From a virus: DNA of 20,945 nt. The notes under the pieces were generated by a model. It worked only from the letters and a program-made list of their open reading frames with translations, was not told the origin of the DNA and ran no database searches. Location of the stretch: positions 1-20,945 of IMG/VR virus record IMGVR_UViG_3300035698_001300; one strand, given 5' to 3'. The translations under genes were made by a program, and so were the position numbers. Shown here piece after piece: positions 1 to 7,938 of the stretch (position 1 is its first letter; every line of letters begins with the position of its first letter).

Positions 1-986
1 ATGTCTAACCAATATTCTTGTGTCTCTTCAGTCCAGAAAATTGTGTAATTATCTAAATCATAAGTATCAAAGGGTTGTGACCAAGCTAATTCTGTATCGT
101 TCCAACAAGATAATACTTTAGGGTTTACCGTATAATTATAAGTTTGTGGTGGAGCACATCTTGCAGATTCTTCCACAGTCACGTTATGCGGTTTAAAATA
201 ATCTGCTGTAGTTGGTTGTATATCACTTGTATTAAAACCAAATAAAATATCCACATTACCCCCATATTGTTTATTTATAAATTTAAATTCAACTTCTTGC
301 TTTCTTGTAATCGTATGCGGCGTTGCGCTTAAATACGCTTTAGAATTATTAACATAAACTGAGTTTCCATCTATCGTCCAATTCCATTTTACTATGGGGT
401 CAAATACTCTTAAAGTATAAACCTCTTCATTTTCATCTGGCATAAACCTAACTATTAGTTTGTCGTCAACTGTCTTTAACTGATATACTTTTGCCCACAT
501 AAAGTCGTCGTTATAATCCCAATCTATCTTAATTCTGTGTCCGAAAGATTCTGGGCTAGTAGCTTTTCTGGTTACCCCGTTATAATCAATATCTCTAATC
601 TCAAAATGTACTATTTTATTTACACAATTGATACATTGGAATTGCGACTCTATAGGAACTAACTCTACGTCAGTTTCATTATTTTTAAATTTATAAGAAG
701 AAATGGTTGTAATGTTATCCTTCCATTTAGATGTCCTATAAGCAAAAGTGTAATTTTCTCCAATATCATAACTAATATTACGAGATTTAGCTCGCATCTT
801 TGTGGTTCCCGAATAAAGGTTAACATATTCAGTTGCACCTAATACCCAGCTTTCATTCTCCCAAACTTTATATGTAGTCTTAGTATTCTCTATATCAATC
901 CTAATATTATCAGGCATAAGGAAGTAGAAACTACTAGTTAAGATTACTAGAATCAATGCAATTCCTAAATGTATTTTCTTAACCAT
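1..986 (-). CDS. Signal-anchored, sequon-rich surface protein (C-terminus outside window)
   Basis: Reading frame open from an ATG at 986 to the window edge, giving 328 residues with no stop. A GAGGA ribosome site lies 8 nt before the ATG. Residues 7-23 form a hydrophobic stretch after MVKK, fitting a signal peptide or N-terminal membrane anchor. The rest is extracellular in character: many aromatic and beta-prone residues, a CxxC pair (C118, C121), later cysteines C277 and C294, and about 12 N-X-S/T sequons (for example N44, N70, N78, N91, N202, N268, N313). The style resembles archaeal secreted or S-layer-associated proteins, but I recognise no named domain. It follows the tail-fibre gene as the last gene of the module. 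It could be an adhesin, a host-surface modifier, or a virion protein displayed through the membrane. The function is unknown; that it is a real partial gene is well supported. Confidence 0.85.
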   Translation of the reverse strand, partial: MVKKIHLGIALILVILTSSFYFLMPDNIRIDIENTKTTYKVWENESWVLGATEYVNLYSGTTKMRAKSRNISYDIGENYTFAYRTSKWKDNITTISSYKFKNNETDVELVPIESQFQCINCVNKIVHFEIRDIDYNGVTRKATSPESFGHRIKIDWDYNDDFMWAKVYQLKTVDDKLIVRFMPDENEEVYTLRVFDPIVKWNWTIDGNSVYVNNSKAYLSATPHTITRKQEVEFKFINKQYGGNVDILFGFNTSDIQPTTADYFKPHNVTVEESARCAPPQTYNYTVNPKVLSCWNDTELAWSQPFDTYDLDNYTIFWTEETQEYWLD

Positions 987-1059
987 CTAATCGTCCTCTA
1001 ATGATTTCTTTCATACCACTTGCTACAACTATTTTCATTTGTTTATTTAATAATGTCAT
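979..1059 (-). CDS. Tiny ORF, 26 aa, between fibre and surface protein
   Basis: An ATG at 1059 follows the fibre gene's stop by 4 nt and encodes 26 residues with a basic, helical C-terminal half, ending in TAA at 979-981. The stop overlaps the start region of the anchored protein, whose ribosome site (GAGGA) lies inside this ORF. It may be a real small protein or a leader that couples translation of the two neighbours. There is no clear ribosome site of its own and no recognisable motif, so confidence is low. Confidence 0.3.
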   Translation of the reverse strand: MTLLNKQMKIVVASGMKEIIRGRLDG

Positions 1060-1063
1060 TTTA

Positions 1064-1975
1064 TCAGTCGTCCGTAACAGAAATCGCAAAACCAAAAATC
1101 AAAGGCGTAACTGAACTATCCGTTGTTGCCAAGTTAAACTTTAAAGCTAAACTTGTACCTGTTAATGCAGTTGTATCAATATAAGTGTTAAGTGGTTGAG
1201 CAGTTAATTCCCAAGTAGTTCCACCGTCATCTGAAACATCTACAGTTATTGTAGTATTAGTTGGCAATGTTTTGTGTGCATAAACTACTATTGAATCCGG
1301 AGCTGTATCTAAAGAGATTATCTCATTAGTTTCTACTGTATCTGAAGAATTATAACTACCATATTCTAAAGAATAAATTGAACAAGTAGCATCGTCTACT
1401 CCTGCTGTTTTAGTAAATAATATTCTCAATCCTTGAACACTTGAACCTAATGCAATATACTTATGTATTGTTAATGTTCCTGGTCCTTGTGTACCTAAAA
1501 GTTCTTCATCGTTCCAACTTCCACCATCGTAAGATTGTAATTTTATAGTAAATGTGTTTCCCGCAATAACTACTACTGACGCTTTGATATAAACTACATC
1601 AATTGTTTTTGCACTAAATGTTTTACCTAAAGACACTCCTTGCCCAGATTTAGTCGCAGCAGTAGCATCATTTCCGTCAAATGCGTAAGTAGGGTTAGTA
1701 AAACTATCATCATCGTGAGTGCTGTCCCCACTCGCTTCGTCATCAATATCCAAAATATAAACTACATCGTCTACAAGGTATAAAGCAGTAGTAGTACCTG
1801 TATCAACTGTGTTGTTAGTTCCATTACTATCTAAGAACTCATCTGTACCTAAATAATCTCTATTAACAAACACATCATTCGCTTGTAATGTCTGGTAAGC
1901 GGACTGTGCAGCTAATCTTCCTATAGAAGTAACTATTTCTGTTACGTCTGGTGCATTTCCGTTTTTTAATGTCAT
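1064..1975 (-). CDS. Tail fibre / baseplate-tip adhesin, beta-rich
   Basis: 303 aa, started by ATG at 1975 with a strong AGAGGTGA ribosome site 8 nt upstream. After a short helical N-terminus (residues 10-35, a plausible attachment segment) the protein is almost entirely Thr/Ser/Asp/Gly-rich beta sequence. Residues about 90-205 look like a galactose-binding, F5/8-type jelly roll (NPTYAFDGNDATAATKSG opens the fold as the usual 'AFDGNxxT' does). Residues 220-303 look like a second beta-sandwich (DVSDDGGTTWE). Such modules bind glycans at the tips of tails. It sits directly after the baseplate hub and before the surface protein, the normal place for a receptor-binding protein. The domain assignment is by eye. 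Adhesin or fibre role is inferred from fold style and position. Confidence 0.6.
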   Translation of the reverse strand: MTLKNGNAPDVTEIVTSIGRLAAQSAYQTLQANDVFVNRDYLGTDEFLDSNGTNNTVDTGTTTALYLVDDVVYILDIDDEASGDSTHDDDSFTNPTYAFDGNDATAATKSGQGVSLGKTFSAKTIDVVYIKASVVVIAGNTFTIKLQSYDGGSWNDEELLGTQGPGTLTIHKYIALGSSVQGLRILFTKTAGVDDATCSIYSLEYGSYNSSDTVETNEIISLDTAPDSIVVYAHKTLPTNTTITVDVSDDGGTTWELTAQPLNTYIDTTALTGTSLALKFNLATTDSSVTPLIFGFAISVTDD

Positions 1976-1988
1976 AATATTTCACCTC

Positions 1989-3611
1989 TTAAAAAGTTAC
2001 AATCCTCGTAGTTGTATTTATTGTAGCTTTTGTATTTGTTGTATTTATAAAGTCATTATCGTAAAAGAACTCACGATATTTATTATTGCCTTGTACTACT
2101 CTTTCAATTACTACTGAACCGAACTGAGTACTGTTATCTCCCCACACACCGCCTAAAGCGGCAATTGCCGTGTAAGTTCTCAAATCTCCCCAAACCCAAC
2201 CAGTAGCAGTTAAAGTTTGTTTAGTTAGTTTAATATACCTACGTCTAGGTTTAAAAGTTCTAGTGTAGTCGAATATTTGAATAAGTAAATCATCATTCTT
2301 GTTAAACTCTTCTTCTATCCTTTTCAGTCTATCTAAGAAAGAAACGTTTAGATCAGCTATTTTATACACTTCATCACCGCAAAGGATAACATCAAAACTA
2401 TGTGGCCATTGTCTTTGGATCTTAGTAATAACTAATTCTGCACTTTTATTGTTCACGTCATCAGTTATAGTAACCTTTTGACCGACTTTATAGTCATTAG
2501 CAATAGAAGGTACATTTAAAACTACTTCAGTAAAAGGTTCAGCGTAAGTATCTAAATAAATGTTGCCTCTATTAATTGCGTCAGATACAGTTTTAATGTC
2601 TGAAAAAGTTCTAGTTACTGAAGTAATTGTATAAGTATCTATACTGGTTTGTCTTTTTCTAATGATAGGAATAGGTTGAGGATAAGTATATTGAACAATA
2701 GCAAAGTCGTTAGCGTCAGGAGTATAAGTATCAGAAAAAACTAGTTTCTTTTCTTCAAAGTCTACAGAGTAATCGAATAAAGCTGTCGAGTCAGGTACAC
2801 CACCAATTTTAAGTGTAGTCGGAGGATCTGCTGCGTCTATGTAAACCTTAGTACTAAAAGGAGAATGGTTTAAAGTAATTGAAGTAGTCGTATAAGTTGA
2901 ATCTACACCTATCTGTCCAGTCTCGGTAGTTTCTACCATCTGTTCAGCACCTTCAACTCTAACCTCATTTACTATCTGTGTAGCGTCAGTTTTCCATTTA
3001 GGTAAGTTAGACACATTAGTTCCAACTATTAAGTCATTAGTGTTAGTTGTAAACCCTCTCGGTTCAAAATGTACATAATCGGTTGCATAATCGTAATAAA
3101 TCTGGTAATCGAATAAACGCTTAATAACTTGTATCCTTTCCCAAATGTCAGTCTTTCTACAAACGAACTTATCTAAAATAATAGCTGTACCTGTAGACTG
3201 AACAGTAGCTCCACTATTAGTAGACAACTCCCCGTAAGTGGTTATAAGTGTATTAACTATCGCTGAACCTACTCCTGCTTCGGTGTCAATATCTTTATCG
3301 AAAGAAGTATTAACCGACTTTTTAATTAGATCAACTAAAATATTTTTAGCTTTAATTGTAATGTAAGGTTTATTTTCAATTAGGTCATCTACTCTACCTC
3401 TGAAAACTGAATATTCTTGACCAGTAGTTTCGCCACGTTTTACTATAACTTCCATACCATTAGTTGGAGTTACTAGATCTAAAACAGTCCAAGCGAACAA
3501 CATAGTCATATCAGGAATTTCGTTACCTGAATCGTCAGTAAATTTCCAATTAATACATTTACTTTGAACTTCAATTCCATTTATTGTGACATAAGTTTGA
3601 ACTTTTACCAT
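1989..3611 (-). CDS. Baseplate hub / tail-tip protein
   Basis: 540 aa from the ATG at 3611. This start overlaps the previous stop as TAATG and is preceded by AAGGGGA, so I prefer it to an upstream ATG at 3653 that lies inside the previous gene. The N-terminal 330 residues have the alternating beta pattern of siphovirus tail-hub (gp27-like, 'late control D') proteins: an early GRVDDLIENKPYITIKAKN segment at about 71-89, then a domain with VNEVRVEG at about 225-232. Near residue 400, SIDTYTITS and DYKVGQKVTITDD match the closing barrel of hub proteins. A coiled segment (DRLKRIEEEFNKNDDLL) follows, then a beta-rich C-terminus. It would form the ring closing the tail tube and carry the fibre encoded next. 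Family call by pattern; position fits well. Confidence 0.65.
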   Translation of the reverse strand: MVKVQTYVTINGIEVQSKCINWKFTDDSGNEIPDMTMLFAWTVLDLVTPTNGMEVIVKRGETTGQEYSVFRGRVDDLIENKPYITIKAKNILVDLIKKSVNTSFDKDIDTEAGVGSAIVNTLITTYGELSTNSGATVQSTGTAIILDKFVCRKTDIWERIQVIKRLFDYQIYYDYATDYVHFEPRGFTTNTNDLIVGTNVSNLPKWKTDATQIVNEVRVEGAEQMVETTETGQIGVDSTYTTTSITLNHSPFSTKVYIDAADPPTTLKIGGVPDSTALFDYSVDFEEKKLVFSDTYTPDANDFAIVQYTYPQPIPIIRKRQTSIDTYTITSVTRTFSDIKTVSDAINRGNIYLDTYAEPFTEVVLNVPSIANDYKVGQKVTITDDVNNKSAELVITKIQRQWPHSFDVILCGDEVYKIADLNVSFLDRLKRIEEEFNKNDDLLIQIFDYTRTFKPRRRYIKLTKQTLTATGWVWGDLRTYTAIAALGGVWGDNSTQFGSVVIERVVQGNNKYREFFYDNDFINTTNTKATINTTTRIVTF

Positions 3612-3979
3612 TAATCCCCTTGAAATATTTTTAAAGTGTAATCTATAGACCAAATAGCGTCATTCACCCAAGTATATCCGAAAGAAGCTACTTTTACTGA
3701 TATAGTCCCGTTAATATCACTAACGAAACTTATACTACTGCCTTGGTTACCATCAATAAGTGCTTCAATTGCGTCAATTTTTACTTTTACTGCAGCTATA
3801 GTTGAACCTGTCAAATTTCCACTTACAGTAATAACTCTTTCAGCACCTAACAAATCATAAACTAAATTATCGTCACTATCAGCGCCAGGCAAAGTTATAG
3901 GGATTAAATTTGCACTTTTATCTGAACCTATAGATTTTACATTAGCTAAAGCGACTCCACCTAAAGTTATTGCTGTCAT
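3611..3979 (-). CDS. Small tail-tip / distal-tail-like protein
   Basis: 122 aa. The ATG at 3979 overlaps the preceding stop by one base (TAATG), and its own stop overlaps the hub start in the same way. The sequence is beta-rich with a single amphipathic helix at about residues 62-76 (AAVKVKIDAIEALID) and ends in strands (FGYTWVNDAIWSIDYTLKIF). Its size, the pattern and its place between tape measure and hub fit a distal-tail or tail-tube-like adaptor protein that docks the hub onto the tube. No diagnostic motif is visible, so the role rests mainly on gene order. Confidence 0.5.
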   Translation of the reverse strand: MTAITLGGVALANVKSIGSDKSANLIPITLPGADSDDNLVYDLLGAERVITVSGNLTGSTIAAVKVKIDAIEALIDGNQGSSISFVSDINGTISVKVASFGYTWVNDAIWSIDYTLKIFQGD

Positions 3980-4149
3980 TATAAACCGAACCCTGAACTG
4001 TTTCTTCCAGCCATTTCTCTTTTCATATCTTCTCTTAATTCTGCTTTAATTTTGTCTAAATTAACTACGACCTTAGTAGTAATTGTAGTGTCTAATTTAC
4101 TTAATTCTGAATTTAAATTCTTAAAATATTCTACTCCGTCTTCTGCCAT
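3979..4149 (-). CDS. Small helical protein, 56 aa, between tape measure and tail tip
   Basis: A 56-residue frame from ATG 4149 to TAA 3979-3981, linked at both ends by TAATG overlaps, which strongly argues that it is translated. It is charged and helical: residues 5-20 and 30-48 look like two amphipathic helices (LDKIKAELREDMKREMAG in the second), then a flexible SSGFGL tail. No family is recognised. Because it sits directly after the tape measure, it may be a detached C-terminal piece of it or a small tail-assembly factor. Real-gene confidence is good; function unknown. Confidence 0.6.
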   Translation of the reverse strand: MAEDGVEYFKNLNSELSKLDTTITTKVVVNLDKIKAELREDMKREMAGRNSSGFGL

Positions 4150-5315
4150 TATATATGCACCGTTTTTATATAGTGAGTTGTTGTTACGTCAGTATTTAAC
4201 TTCATAATTTCTAATAATAATTTCCCTACTATTTTATTAGACTCTCCCATCGCAATATCTGTATCAGTCATAGCACTAGGAATCCCTGTACTAAATACGG
4301 CTTTTGCCTTATCTAGAATTGTTCCAAAGAAACCTTTCTCTTTTTCTTCAGTACCATAAAGAGCTTCTATTGCCGCAGCAAAAGCAGGGTGTTCTTCTTT
4401 GAATTTAGTAATAAAAGAATCAATCATTGGACCAACTATTTCGTCCCAACCAGTTTTAAACGCTACGAAGAATGGAGCCAAAGGACCAGCCCACCAAGAC
4501 TCACCTAATTCTGATAAAAATGTACCAAATAAAACCCAGGTCGCTTCTAATCCACCTTTCATTCCATTTAATGTTTCTTTCCAAGACTCAGGAGTTATCA
4601 AACCAATTAAATTCCAAAACCAATTCCAAGCAAGGCCCAATCCATCAGAGATTTTACTACCTAACCAAGATCCTGCTTCGCTGAAAGTTTCAACAAAGAA
4701 ATCCCAAGCGTCACCTGCGAAAGTTTTAACACCTTCCCAAATATCACCCACACTTTCTCCAAAAAATCCTAAAAATTCACTACTTAGATCCATCAATCCT
4801 GAAGCAATTTGACCTAGCCCTTCTTTTACTTGAGCAAAATCAAAATTAAGTAAACCATCTGCTACATTTCCTATACCTAAATTAATATCACCTAAACCTT
4901 CTTGAGCTTTAGCAGAGTCTAAGAACTCTCGCCATTTTTTATAAACTGGTACTGCGAATTTAAGTAAAGCAATTGCTAAAGGTTTAATAAATAAAGCTAT
5001 AGCGTCTCCTATTGGTCTAAGCATAATAGAAATACTTTTACCTAATAGTTTAAGAGAATTATTTAATAATGGACTTGAATCTTTTAATACTCCTAATATT
5101 TTAGATCCTACTTTAAATAAAGCTTCAATTCCTAAAACTGCACCTGATAATACTGCACCAATATCTCCAATTATTTGAGTATCAAAACCTTCTAATGCAC
5201 CTCTAATACCTTCAGCTATAGACTGACCTTTACTACCACCAGATCCACCTAAAGCCCCACTACCACCTAAAGACTTTGTGTCAAGTACTAATTTTGCTTT
5301 TATTTCCGCTACCAT
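4149..5315 (-). CDS. Tail tape measure protein (short)
   Basis: 388 aa, start ATG 5315 in a TAATG overlap with the chaperone frame. After a charged N-terminus there is a Gly/Ser linker (residues 16-30). Long helical and hydrophobic stretches follow (about 45-75, 85-125), then amphipathic Trp/Phe-rich repeats across 140-330 with recurring 'W...F....G' spacing. This is the make-up of a tape measure, which sets tail length inside the tube and can enter the host membrane at infection. It lies where tape measures lie, right after the G/GT chaperones. At the usual scale of about 1.5 angstroms per residue (established for siphophages) it predicts a tail near 58 nm, short for this group. No lytic or peptidase domain is visible. 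Confidence 0.8.
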   Translation of the reverse strand: MVAEIKAKLVLDTKSLGGSGALGGSGGSKGQSIAEGIRGALEGFDTQIIGDIGAVLSGAVLGIEALFKVGSKILGVLKDSSPLLNNSLKLLGKSISIMLRPIGDAIALFIKPLAIALLKFAVPVYKKWREFLDSAKAQEGLGDINLGIGNVADGLLNFDFAQVKEGLGQIASGLMDLSSEFLGFFGESVGDIWEGVKTFAGDAWDFFVETFSEAGSWLGSKISDGLGLAWNWFWNLIGLITPESWKETLNGMKGGLEATWVLFGTFLSELGESWWAGPLAPFFVAFKTGWDEIVGPMIDSFITKFKEEHPAFAAAIEALYGTEEKEKGFFGTILDKAKAVFSTGIPSAMTDTDIAMGESNKIVGKLLLEIMKLNTDVTTTHYIKTVHI

Positions 5316-5611
5316 TATCTACCTCTTTTTGCCCTGTTTTTTTCCATTCTAGACTCAAATTCTCTTTTCTTTTGTTGTGCTTCATTAATAATTAAAATGT
5401 AATCTACTAACGAATGGTGCATATCGTCAACTTCTCTGGGTGAAATGCCCTTTTCAATAAAGAAAGCGTAAGTAAAAGCTCCCCTTAAAAAAGGGTCCTG
5501 CGGTAATCTACCAGACTGTACCGCTGATACTATTCCCCCTTCTTTGCACCCGAAATGTTTATTACCTTTTGCATATTCAAGAATAAACTCAAATAATCTC
5601 CACCTGTACAA
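5315..5611 (-). CDS. Tail assembly chaperone, downstream (T) frame, made by -1 frameshift
   Basis: Frame of 98 codons lying in the -1 phase relative to the preceding chaperone and overlapping its end by 82 nt. The only start at its upstream end is a TTG at 5611 with no ribosome site, inside the other gene, so independent initiation is unlikely. Entering it by -1 slippage at 5533-5541 adds about 73 residues to the G protein: GIVSAVQSGRLPQDP, then an aromatic helix (RGAFTYAFFIEKGISPREV), then a long basic helix ending RMEKNRAKRGR. This mirrors phage lambda G/GT, where the fused protein binds the tape measure during tail assembly. The tape measure gene follows in a TAATG overlap. The frame is well supported; the fusion is inferred from layout and signal. 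Confidence 0.75.
   Translation of the reverse strand: MYRWRLFEFILEYAKGNKHFGCKEGGIVSAVQSGRLPQDPFLRGAFTYAFFIEKGISPREVDDMHHSLVDYILIINEAQQKKREFESRMEKNRAKRGR
5500..5541 (-). promoter_or_regulatory. -1 ribosomal frameshift signal (slippery G run plus stem-loop)
   Basis: On the coding strand the G frame ends AAG GGG GAA TAG. The five consecutive G (5539-5535) let the Gly tRNA on GGG re-pair one base back on GGG. Eight nt after GAA a perfect 6-bp stem begins: GCGGTA (5524-5519) with TACCGC (5505-5500), loop 13 nt. Slippery run, short spacer and stem-loop in front of the -1 frame are the standard parts of a programmed -1 frameshift. The A-site pairing after slippage (GAA to GGA) is imperfect, so P-site slippage next to the stop codon is the more likely mechanism. 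Confidence 0.6.
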
Positions 5612-5814
5612 TTATCTATTAAGAAATTAATTTCTCCTTCTCCCCAAGGATGACTAACTATACAAAAAGGCATTAGCTCTCTGAAAAAGCTAGACACATC
5701 AACGTCAGGTTTACCAACATTATGTTTAGCCATAGCTTCCTGCATTTCTTTACTTTTAATCATATCTTTTAATTCTACTATACCTTTACTTATTTCTACT
5801 TTTATTGCTTCCAT
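5530..5814 (-). CDS. Tail assembly chaperone (G-like)
   Basis: 94 aa from the second of two close ATGs. GAGGT lies only 2 nt before the ATG at 5820 but 8 nt before the one at 5814, so 5814 is the better start. The protein is helical with an acidic and amphipathic N-terminus (VEISKGIVELKDMIKS) and a central segment SFFRELMPFCIVSHPWGEGE. Size, position between the tail-tube gene and the tape measure, and the overlapping -1 frame at its 3' end identify it as the G-type tail chaperone. It would coat the tape measure before tube polymerisation. There is little sequence to recognise on its own, so the call rests on architecture. Confidence 0.75.
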   Translation of the reverse strand: MEAIKVEISKGIVELKDMIKSKEMQEAMAKHNVGKPDVDVSSFFRELMPFCIVSHPWGEGEINFLIDNCTGGDYLSLFLNMQKVINISGAKKGE

Positions 5815-5836
5815 TTTCATTTACCTCAATTTAATT

Positions 5837-6856
5837 TTATGCTGAAATTTCGTACCACCGAATTGGCACAACATCTGTGCTGTCAGATTTTCCTGATAAA
5901 CCAAACCCACTTACAGTAATTTCAATAATTCCACCTTCTAATGTGATCGGTTCAGACCAAGTATCAAACTGACAATTAGACAAGTCGATATTTAATACTC
6001 TGTCTCCTGCAGCTGCACCTTCAGTAATATCTAGACTAACTTCACTAGCAGTAATTGAGTTACCAGTATCAGGAGTGTTCGCTGCACCATAGAATAAATC
6101 TTGTAATTCTATTGAACTTAATGTACTAGCAGTATCATCAAAATTCTTTCTAAGTGTCATAGTAAAGTCGTAAGTACGTTTACCAGTAGTTGGCTGTACA
6201 ATAAACCTATCTCCTAAGTCTCTGCCTGTTTGCATATTGTTAGAAAAGTTTAAACTGAAACTCATACATTTTAAAGTATCAGATCCTACAGTAACTGAGC
6301 CACTTTGGAATACAAATACTTTATTTGTACTCGGAGTATAAGAAACTATACTTGTACTATCAGTCGGTTTCTGACCAATAAAACTTACTGAACCAGATAA
6401 TGCTTCTCCTTGAGTTGCACTAATAGAAAATGTATCAAACACTACACCACTAATAGTTTTCTCTGTATCAACTGCTCCACCTTCACTTCCAATTTCTAAA
6501 GCTATAGAAGGGATGTTAGTAGCTGCATAACCAATGTTTTCTAATTCAACTAATTCGTAAGGATTAGCTATTACACCTGCACCTTGAATTTTACCTATAC
6601 CATACTTTAAAAATGTAAAGTCACTAACTTGGAAATCTATAGTTCCTGAAATATCAAAAGAACCTAAGACTGCTCCAGTAGCGTTTCTTCCGTCACCTAA
6701 TCCTTGAGTTCGTATAAAATTGTTAGCTTCATCAATTGCTATATTTTGTATTTTTTCTATCTTATTTGCATTAGAAGGTGTTGCACCTGCTCCATAAGAA
6801 GTTTCTACATCGTAAACTACATAAGTTGAAAATCCTTGATAATATGTTAATGCCAT
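5837..6856 (-). CDS. Major tail tube protein
   Basis: 339 aa, ATG 6856, with GAGGT 11 nt upstream. It is almost all beta sequence. The N-terminus (YYQGFSTYVVYDVETSYG) is the typical opening of siphovirus tube proteins ('..Y..E..yG....'), followed by conserved-looking patterns GSFDISGTIDFQVSDFTFL (about 66-84) and FSLNFSNNMQTGRDLGDR. The C-terminal part (about 255-330) resembles a repeat of the tube fold, and the protein ends in FGLSGKSDSTDVVPIRWYEIS. It would polymerise as hexamer rings to make the tail tube. It comes directly before the tail chaperones, as expected for a major tail protein. Somewhat longer than the family norm, which suggests a two-domain tube subunit. Confidence 0.75.
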   Translation of the reverse strand: MALTYYQGFSTYVVYDVETSYGAGATPSNANKIEKIQNIAIDEANNFIRTQGLGDGRNATGAVLGSFDISGTIDFQVSDFTFLKYGIGKIQGAGVIANPYELVELENIGYAATNIPSIALEIGSEGGAVDTEKTISGVVFDTFSISATQGEALSGSVSFIGQKPTDSTSIVSYTPSTNKVFVFQSGSVTVGSDTLKCMSFSLNFSNNMQTGRDLGDRFIVQPTTGKRTYDFTMTLRKNFDDTASTLSSIELQDLFYGAANTPDTGNSITASEVSLDITEGAAAGDRVLNIDLSNCQFDTWSEPITLEGGIIEITVSGFGLSGKSDSTDVVPIRWYEISA

Positions 6857-6857
6857 T

Positions 6858-6974
6858 TTATTCTTTTACCTCTTTTATTTTGTTCTTCTTTTTTGATTTA
6901 ATAATCATCTTCTTAATCTCTTCTTCTTCCACCATTACTGGTCCACGTCCTTTAATTTTAATCCATTTCTTCAT
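6858..6974 (-). CDS. Small basic protein, 38 aa, before the tail tube gene
   Basis: ATG at 6974 lies within the end of the 66-aa gene in another frame and runs to TAA at 6858-6860, two bases before the tail tube ATG. The sequence is MKKWIKIKGRGPVMVEEEEI followed by a Lys-rich tail, so a short beta start, an acidic patch and a basic C-terminus. Its own 3' end carries the GAGGT used by the tail tube gene, which suggests coupled translation. Small basic genes of this kind often sit before tube genes in siphoviruses; no function is assigned. Confidence 0.55.
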   Translation of the reverse strand: MKKWIKIKGRGPVMVEEEEIKKMIIKSKKKNKIKEVKE

Positions 6975-7158
6975 ATTTTCCTAGTCTCCTCTTAATTTCC
7001 ACTAATAACCTGTAAATAACTATTTTGTTAGTTTGATAACCTAGAGCTTCTAATTCTCCTTGGTCAATGTGTAATATTTCTTCAATTTCTGAAGCCATCT
7101 GCTCACGAGTTGAACCTTCATACTCTTCAATGTCTATCACACTAAATGCCTTCACCAC
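6958..7158 (-). CDS. Small acidic helical protein, 66 aa
   Basis: The frame begins with tandem GTG codons at 7158 and 7155; another candidate GTG lies at 7140, 10 nt after a GGTGA and directly after the tail terminator's stop, so the start is uncertain. The protein is acidic and helical (GSTREQMASEIEEILHIDQG, then KIVIYRLLVEIKRRLGKYEE). It overlaps the upstream gene by 17 nt if the first GTG is used. No family is recognised. Its place between tail terminator and tail tube suggests a tail assembly or joining factor. Confidence 0.55.
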   Translation of the reverse strand: MVKAFSVIDIEEYEGSTREQMASEIEEILHIDQGELEALGYQTNKIVIYRLLVEIKRRLGKYEEMD

Positions 7159-7891
7159 AATTAAAAGCGTTCACTCTATACTCGACCATCTGCCTGTAAA
7201 TACCTATCTCTTCGTCTATAGGAATAGGAGTATTATTTATTTTGTTAGGATAATATAAACCTCTGAAAGTTGTATCAGTTCTCCAAAGAGTTCTAATAGC
7301 TTTAATTAATTCTCTAGCTAAATACATACAGATCTTCTTTTCTCCGCCTTTGAATATAGAAGTTGAAGTAATTGCCTGAGTATTGTAACTTGTTAAATCT
7401 GATGCACTAAAATTAAAGTTACCTGTAGTCTTACTAACCTGAACAGTACCCGCAGTTAAACTAGCTGGACTAGTAAACGCTGCATCGTTTGTCACTAAAG
7501 TTACTGTACCGAAAGAAGTTCCTGCGTGTTTAACGTTAGTTACAGTAGAAGGTATATACTCGTAACTTATTCTATCTGAATTAATTGAACTAGACATAGT
7601 GCCTAAAGCTTCATCAGTTGTAGTTAGGTTATAAAACAAACCTTTCTTTGCCCATACATCAATTTCTAAATTAATTGTTTCCCACTGGTCATTATCGAAT
7701 ATTCCTAATGCACTACTACTCTCAGATAGTTTAGTTATACTTATACGTGGAAAACTTTTATTACCTAAGTCAGCTATTCTTGGAAAGTCTGTCATAATCC
7801 AATTACCTGACCGACTAGAATTTGGATCTGTTAAATTTTGTCTTAAAAAGTTTCTAATAATTCTCTCTGGTTCTATTTGTACCTTTACCAT
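7142..7891 (-). CDS. Tail terminator / tail completion protein with insertion
   Basis: 249 aa, ATG 7891, with a strong GGGAGG ribosome site 6 nt upstream and a promoter of its own (7939-7962). Residues 1-80 (ERIIRNFLRQNLTDPNSSR then FPRISITKLSES and WETINLEIDVWAKKG) and the C-terminal helix-strand (CMYLARELIKAIRTLWR, then QMVEYRVNAF) match the alternating pattern of tail-terminator proteins, which cap the tail tube and join it to the head. A Thr/Ser-rich beta segment at about 95-170 looks inserted between the two halves. The family average is nearer 130-150 aa, which fits an added domain. Confidence 0.65.
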   Translation of the reverse strand: MVKVQIEPERIIRNFLRQNLTDPNSSRSGNWIMTDFPRIADLGNKSFPRISITKLSESSSALGIFDNDQWETINLEIDVWAKKGLFYNLTTTDEALGTMSSSINSDRISYEYIPSTVTNVKHAGTSFGTVTLVTNDAAFTSPASLTAGTVQVSKTTGNFNFSASDLTSYNTQAITSTSIFKGGEKKICMYLARELIKAIRTLWRTDTTFRGLYYPNKINNTPIPIDEEIGIYRQMVEYRVNAFNCGEGI

Positions 7892-7938
7892 ATTTTGCCT
7901 CCCACTTAGGATTTACAATAGTAAGAATTAATGCAAAG

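Noticed and set aside
3612-3653. Upstream start (MVYRLHF) for the hub
   Set aside because: It lies inside the previous gene without a ribosome site; ATG 3611 is in a TAATG overlap after AAGGGGA.
4399-4812. Plus-strand frames of 137 and 70 aa over the tape measure, and other plus-strand frames (11483, 11827, 14391, 14691)
   Set aside because: Low-complexity shadows of minus-strand genes without promoters or ribosome sites.
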